Positions 60,683-64,000 of a stretch of 64,000 bases of DNA are shown here, piece after piece. The stretch lies in contig CAJUMX010000001.1 in the NCBI GenBank assembly GCA_910587705.1, positions 248,001 through 312,000 of the forward strand. The letters are read 5' to 3'. The stretch comes from an uncultured Oscillibacter sp. (GTDB taxonomy: Bacteria; Bacillota; Clostridia; Oscillospirales; Oscillospiraceae). The notes beneath the pieces are model-generated. The model had not been told where the DNA came from. It made no database searches and saw nothing but the letters and a program-made list of their open reading frames with translations. How positions within the stretch are numbered: the first letter of the stretch is position 1; each line of letters opens with the position of its first letter. Both the position numbers and the translations under genes were made by a program.

Positions 60683-62814
60683 TATACTCCGTTTGCCGTC
60701 ATGCCGTCGATCAATTCCAGCAGGTGATCAATGTCCAGGGGCTTGGCCAGGTGGGCGTTCATGCCACATTCCGCAGACTGCTTCCGGTCCTCATCGAAGG
60801 TATTGGCCGACAGGGCCACGATGGGCACATTGGCCAGCTCCGGATTCTCCAAGGCCCGGATGGCCCGGGCAGCGCTGTGGCCGTCCATCACGGGCATCCG
60901 CAGGTCCATCAGCACCAGGGCATAATAGCCGGGGCGGGAGTTCTTTACCTTCTCCACAGCCTCCGCGCCGTCTCCAGCGGTGTCTGCCAGGAAGCCCGCC
61001 TCCTCCAACAGGTCTACGGCGATCTCCCGATTCAGCTCATTGTCCTCCACCACCAGCACCCGGCGTTCTCCCTTTGAAAGCGGAACGGCATGAGCCTGTG
61101 TTTCCTCCTGAAGCCGCAGGTTCAGCGACGCCGTGAGACTGCCGCCGCCGTCCGGCAGGGTCTGAGCGGTCACTGTGCCCCCCATCAGCTCCATGACATG
61201 CTTTGCAATGGGGAGCCCCAGGTCCGCCCCCGCCGCATCGGCGGCAGCAGTGATCTCCTGGCGGGAAAAGGCGGAGAAAATCTGGTCGCTGAGGGGCGCC
61301 GCCGTGGCGGAACACAGGGCGGTAAATTGATAAGACCCATAGGCCCGGGTGGCGCTCCGCTCCTGGAGGGACAGCTCCACCCGACCGCCTGGCTCTGTCT
61401 GGCGCACCGCTCCCAGGGCCAGACGCTCTAAGGATTGGCGGAGCTTCTGGCGGTCGCACCAAACTTTGGGGTGCTCCGCGCCCAGGCTGGAAAGGAGCAG
61501 CTCCACACCCCGCTCCTTGGCCTGGGGAAGAATCTCCTCCCAGACCTCCCGGGCCAGCTCCGGCAGAACACAGGCCGCCTCCTCAATATGAATCTGACCG
61601 GACTCCAGCCAGCTCAACTCCAGCACGTTATTCAAAAGGCCCATCAGCTGGGCGCTGGACGCCTCGATCCGCTCCAGGTCTTTTTTCAGCCGTTCGGGCT
61701 GCTCCAAATGTCGTTTTGCCAGGGCCGCGAAGCCTACGATGGCGTTCATGGGTGTGCGCATATCGTGGGAAATATTGGACAGGAAGGTATTCCGGGCGTC
61801 TCCCGCCAGCTTCGCCTGGGCCAGGGCCTCCTCCAAAATGGCGGAACGCTCCCGCTCCCGGCGGACCTCCTCATCCACGGTCCGGCAGGCGAACATAATC
61901 TGCGTCGCCTCCTCGTCGGGGCTGACGTTGACGATAAATGCCTGGACGTATTCCGGGTCTCCCTGGCGGAGAATACGGTAATTGATATGATAGGACTTCT
62001 GCTTTTTCAGGGTCTCCCGAATATAGGCCGGACCTACCTCCCGGCGGAAACGCTCCCGGTCCTCCGGGTGGACCCAGCGGTTGGCATAACCTTCGGCAAA
62101 GCCGGTAAAAAGCCGGACCTGTAAGTCCCGGCCAAATTGGAAGCACTCCCGGCGGCTGACCCGGTAGGGCTGGATCACGTCCGCCTCCAGGTCCGCGTGG
62201 AACACCATCTCATAGTCCGCGCTGAGGCCCTCGATCAGCTCCAGCCGCCGGACCAGCTCGTCGTTCATCTGCTCCAGGAAATCCAGGGTCTGATCCGCCT
62301 GCTCCTGGAGCTCCCGTTCCTTTTGAAGCTTCTCCTCCAGAATGGCGGCCCGCTCTGCGACCCGGCGGCGGTAACGTTCCGTGATGTCGGCCAGGAAAAC
62401 GTAGAACACGCCTCCCAGATTCTCTGTTTGGATGAAGTGGCCAAAATCCTCTACCCAGCAGACGGCCCCATCCCTCCGGGTGATGCGGTACTCCACATAA
62501 TCCAGGTCGAAGCTGTTCTGGGCAATCTGCTCCCGGATGCTGGCCTCCACAGACTCCTGGTCCTCGGGATAGACCATGCCCTGAAAGGTTCCCCCGGTGA
62601 GCGCCCGGAACTCCTCCTCCGTCTCGCAGCCAAATATCTGGAGAACCGCGCGGTTGACGTAGAGAATTTGACCGTCGCTGTTCCGGTAAATGAAGAAGCC
62701 GCCGGGCATCTCGTCGGTAAAATGCTTGATCTGCCGGGCGGTGAGACTCTCCCGGTCTGAGAAGTCCCCACCGGCGGTTAAAAGGTATTCAATCAGGCCG
62801 TGGTTTTCAATCAC
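60682..62814 (-). CDS. Hybrid histidine kinase with PAS domains, degraded ATPase domain and receiver
   Basis: The 710-residue soluble protein has two PAS-like domains (about residues 32-150 and 200-315, with YVNRAVLQIFGC and the WVHPEDRERF turn), a coiled-coil (150-190), a HisKA domain with H350 in SNISHDMRTPMNA, a HATPase region and a C-terminal receiver with phospho-acceptor D637 and Lys in AKPLD. In the HATPase the N-box asparagines are replaced (R464, G468) and the G1 box is absent, so ATP binding is doubtful. The start is GTG with AAAGGAGG; an upstream ATG lies before the promoter. A signalling output through the receiver or partners is likely. Confidence 0.85.
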   Translation of the reverse strand: MIENHGLIEYLLTAGGDFSDRESLTARQIKHFTDEMPGGFFIYRNSDGQILYVNRAVLQIFGCETEEEFRALTGGTFQGMVYPEDQESVEASIREQIAQNSFDLDYVEYRITRRDGAVCWVEDFGHFIQTENLGGVFYVFLADITERYRRRVAERAAILEEKLQKERELQEQADQTLDFLEQMNDELVRRLELIEGLSADYEMVFHADLEADVIQPYRVSRRECFQFGRDLQVRLFTGFAEGYANRWVHPEDRERFRREVGPAYIRETLKKQKSYHINYRILRQGDPEYVQAFIVNVSPDEEATQIMFACRTVDEEVRRERERSAILEEALAQAKLAGDARNTFLSNISHDMRTPMNAIVGFAALAKRHLEQPERLKKDLERIEASSAQLMGLLNNVLELSWLESGQIHIEEAACVLPELAREVWEEILPQAKERGVELLLSSLGAEHPKVWCDRQKLRQSLERLALGAVRQTEPGGRVELSLQERSATRAYGSYQFTALCSATAAPLSDQIFSAFSRQEITAAADAAGADLGLPIAKHVMELMGGTVTAQTLPDGGGSLTASLNLRLQEETQAHAVPLSKGERRVLVVEDNELNREIAVDLLEEAGFLADTAGDGAEAVEKVKNSRPGYYALVLMDLRMPVMDGHSAARAIRALENPELANVPIVALSANTFDEDRKQSAECGMNAHLAKPLDIDHLLELIDGMTANGV

Positions 62815-62844
62815 AGGGCGGGCCTCCTTTCCGGGTTTTTCCTT

Positions 62845-62873
62845 ATCATAGCACACTTGTGAGCGTTTGTCAC
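62845..62873 (-). promoter_or_regulatory. Promoter of the hybrid kinase gene
   Basis: GTGACA (62868-62873), 17 bp, TATGAT (62845-62850) with a TGC extension, on the minus strand. Confidence 0.55.
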
Positions 62874-62917
62874 GCATGACTTGCGGGAAGATTTCAGGAC
62901 GGCTCCCCGCAGGGCAA

Positions 62918-62949
62918 AAAGGACCCGCCCCAGGCGGGGCGGGTCCTTT
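62918..62949 (-). terminator. Terminator after the surface protein gene
   Basis: Perfect 14 bp GC-rich stem (62918-62931 with 62936-62949) with an AGGC loop; A run follows on the minus-strand exit side. Confidence 0.7.
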
Positions 62950-62985
62950 CTTTGTGTGGGATTGCTCTGATCTCGCCAGAACCTA

Positions 62986-64000
62986 TCAGGCGTTCGCGCC
63001 CTTGATGGTCATGGTAGCGGCAGCGGTAGCGGCAGCAGGACCGGTAACCGTAACCGTCTTGGTCAGATCTTCGTCAGTCGTAGAAGCGCTGAAGGTAGCC
63101 GTGGTGTCCACAGTGCAGCCGGTAGCTGCCACAGTGATGGTATCAGTCTTGGCAGCATTAGCACCCGTGAAGGTATCAGTCACAGCACCGTCGAACTTGA
63201 TTGTCACAGTCAGCTCTTCATCCTTCTGCAGGTAATAATCATTAGTATCCTTATAAGCAGCGGAGGTAATGCTGTAGGTGTACTTACCGATAGAAGTGGC
63301 ACCCGCGTCGCCAGAAATCACGGCAGCGGCAGTCACGTCGGCGGGAACAGTCAGCTTCATAACGTAAGCATCCTTGGTGTAGGTCGCTCCGGGAATAACC
63401 ACATCGGTGGTAGGAGCCTTAACAGGAGCCATCTCCTCGCCAATCTCCGTGACACCATGGAAGGCGTTCGTAGTAGCAGCGGTCAGCACATCGGCCACAA
63501 CCTTGGCAGAGCTGGCTACGATCTTCTTGCCCTCGGTAGTACCGTCCTTGGTGTAAACCAGAACCTTGCTGGAAGAAGGATCGAACTGCATGTCAACTCC
63601 GTTGGCAGACAGATACCAGATGCTACCAACCTTCCGGATGTTGCTCAACACGATATCGTCGGTGTTGGTCTCATTGTAAAACTCAACAGCCTCTTTAACC
63701 TGAGCCTCATCCATGGCCGCATCACCGGTCTGCAGGAACGGGAAGTCAAACGTCTTGGCACTGGTGTCCAGAGCCACATCGTCACCATCGTTCCAGTCAG
63801 TATCGGTGTAGCCGTCAGCAGTAGCCACATTCAGCCCGACAACCGTGGTGTTGACGTAGGAGGTAGGAGTCAGAGCGCCGATGGTGAAGGTGTACGTTGC
63901 AGGGTCACCCTTAAGGTCGGTCACGGTAACCACGATCGCATCATTCTCTTTCAGCTCGCGAGAGGAACCATTGGAAATCTCCGTGCCATTCAGCTTAATC
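62986..64000 (-). CDS. Large repetitive surface protein, 5' end beyond the window
   Basis: The open frame runs to the right edge, so the protein's beginning is missing; 338 residues are seen. They are Thr/Ala/Val/Asp-rich with alternating beta-strand patterns, with several Ig-like stretches (VTVTDLKGDPATYTFTIG; TVTVTGPAAATAAATMTIKG) and few cysteines. This suits an exported cell-surface protein with stacked Ig-like domains. No anchor motif occurs at this C-terminal end, so anchoring must be elsewhere or the protein is secreted. Codon use is richer in GTA/ACC-type codons than neighbours. Confidence 0.7.
   Translation of the reverse strand, partial: IKLNGTEISNGSSRELKENDAIVVTVTDLKGDPATYTFTIGALTPTSYVNTTVVGLNVATADGYTDTDWNDGDDVALDTSAKTFDFPFLQTGDAAMDEAQVKEAVEFYNETNTDDIVLSNIRKVGSIWYLSANGVDMQFDPSSSKVLVYTKDGTTEGKKIVASSAKVVADVLTAATTNAFHGVTEIGEEMAPVKAPTTDVVIPGATYTKDAYVMKLTVPADVTAAAVISGDAGATSIGKYTYSITSAAYKDTNDYYLQKDEELTVTIKFDGAVTDTFTGANAAKTDTITVAATGCTVDTTATFSASTTDEDLTKTVTVTGPAAATAAATMTIKGANA

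Overview
This 64 kb window is GC-rich (roughly 60% by eye) chromosomal DNA from an anaerobic, endospore-forming Firmicute. It carries a small acid-soluble spore protein gene, both dipicolinate synthase subunits, a Bcd/EtfAB/Hbd butyryl-CoA module, pyruvate phosphate dikinase, a cysteine desulfidase and 2-hydroxyacyl-CoA dehydratase-type proteins. Together these point to a gut butyrate producer of the Oscillospiraceae (Flavonifractor/Lawsonibacter/Oscillibacter-like). The family-level assignment is inference from gene content and codon use; no 16S gene is present.

Layout. 0-7 kb: nucleoside hydrolase, SUV3-like helicase, a double-length ThyX-like protein and a GH42 beta-galactosidase. 7-11 kb (minus strand): hbd-bcd-etfB-etfA behind a consensus promoter with a Rex-like site. 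11.4-13.8 kb: diaminopropionate ammonia-lyase and a GMP synthase without its glutaminase domain. 13.8-18.7 kb: an AT-richer, probably acquired block with a GNAT enzyme, decayed coding sequence, a MerR regulator divergent from a MATE pump, and a two-gene split permease. 18.8-20.6 kb: sporulation genes (SASP with a sigma-G-like promoter; dpaA-dpaB). 20.7-25.5 kb: HAD phosphatase, DUF3795 protein, CCA-adding enzyme, MurC and a YbaK-type editing protein. 25.9-31.4 kb (minus): ppdK, then a cyuA plus symporter operon. 31.6-35 kb: type II pantothenate kinase behind five ACCGTTT repeats, a nucleotidyltransferase and an SGNH hydrolase. 35-39.3 kb: two adjacent genes that together look like one large activase/dehydratase protein. 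39.5-45.5 kb: QueH, small proteins, and a pheB-like/hom/lysC/ACT/UPF0210 cluster. 45.8-48.3 kb: a polar amino-acid ABC transporter. 48.3-53.5 kb: small DNA-binding proteins, upp, tsaB/tsaE, a RodA/FtsW gene with an unusual three-hairpin leader, a surface-type protein and tRNA-Pro(GGG). 53.6-64 kb: a BceRS-type two-component system, RluA, MATE, CD1247-like zinc-ribbon protein, EF-P, YqeG, a hybrid histidine kinase with a degraded ATP-binding domain, and the 3' part of a large surface protein.

Most transcription units are short and bounded by clear -35/-10 promoters (usually a 17 bp spacer) and strong hairpin terminators, many shared by convergent genes. The observations most worth follow-up are the leader with alternative pairings before the RodA/FtsW gene, the composite double ThyX, the ACCGTTT array before the pantothenate kinase gene, and the hybrid kinase with lost ATP-binding motifs.
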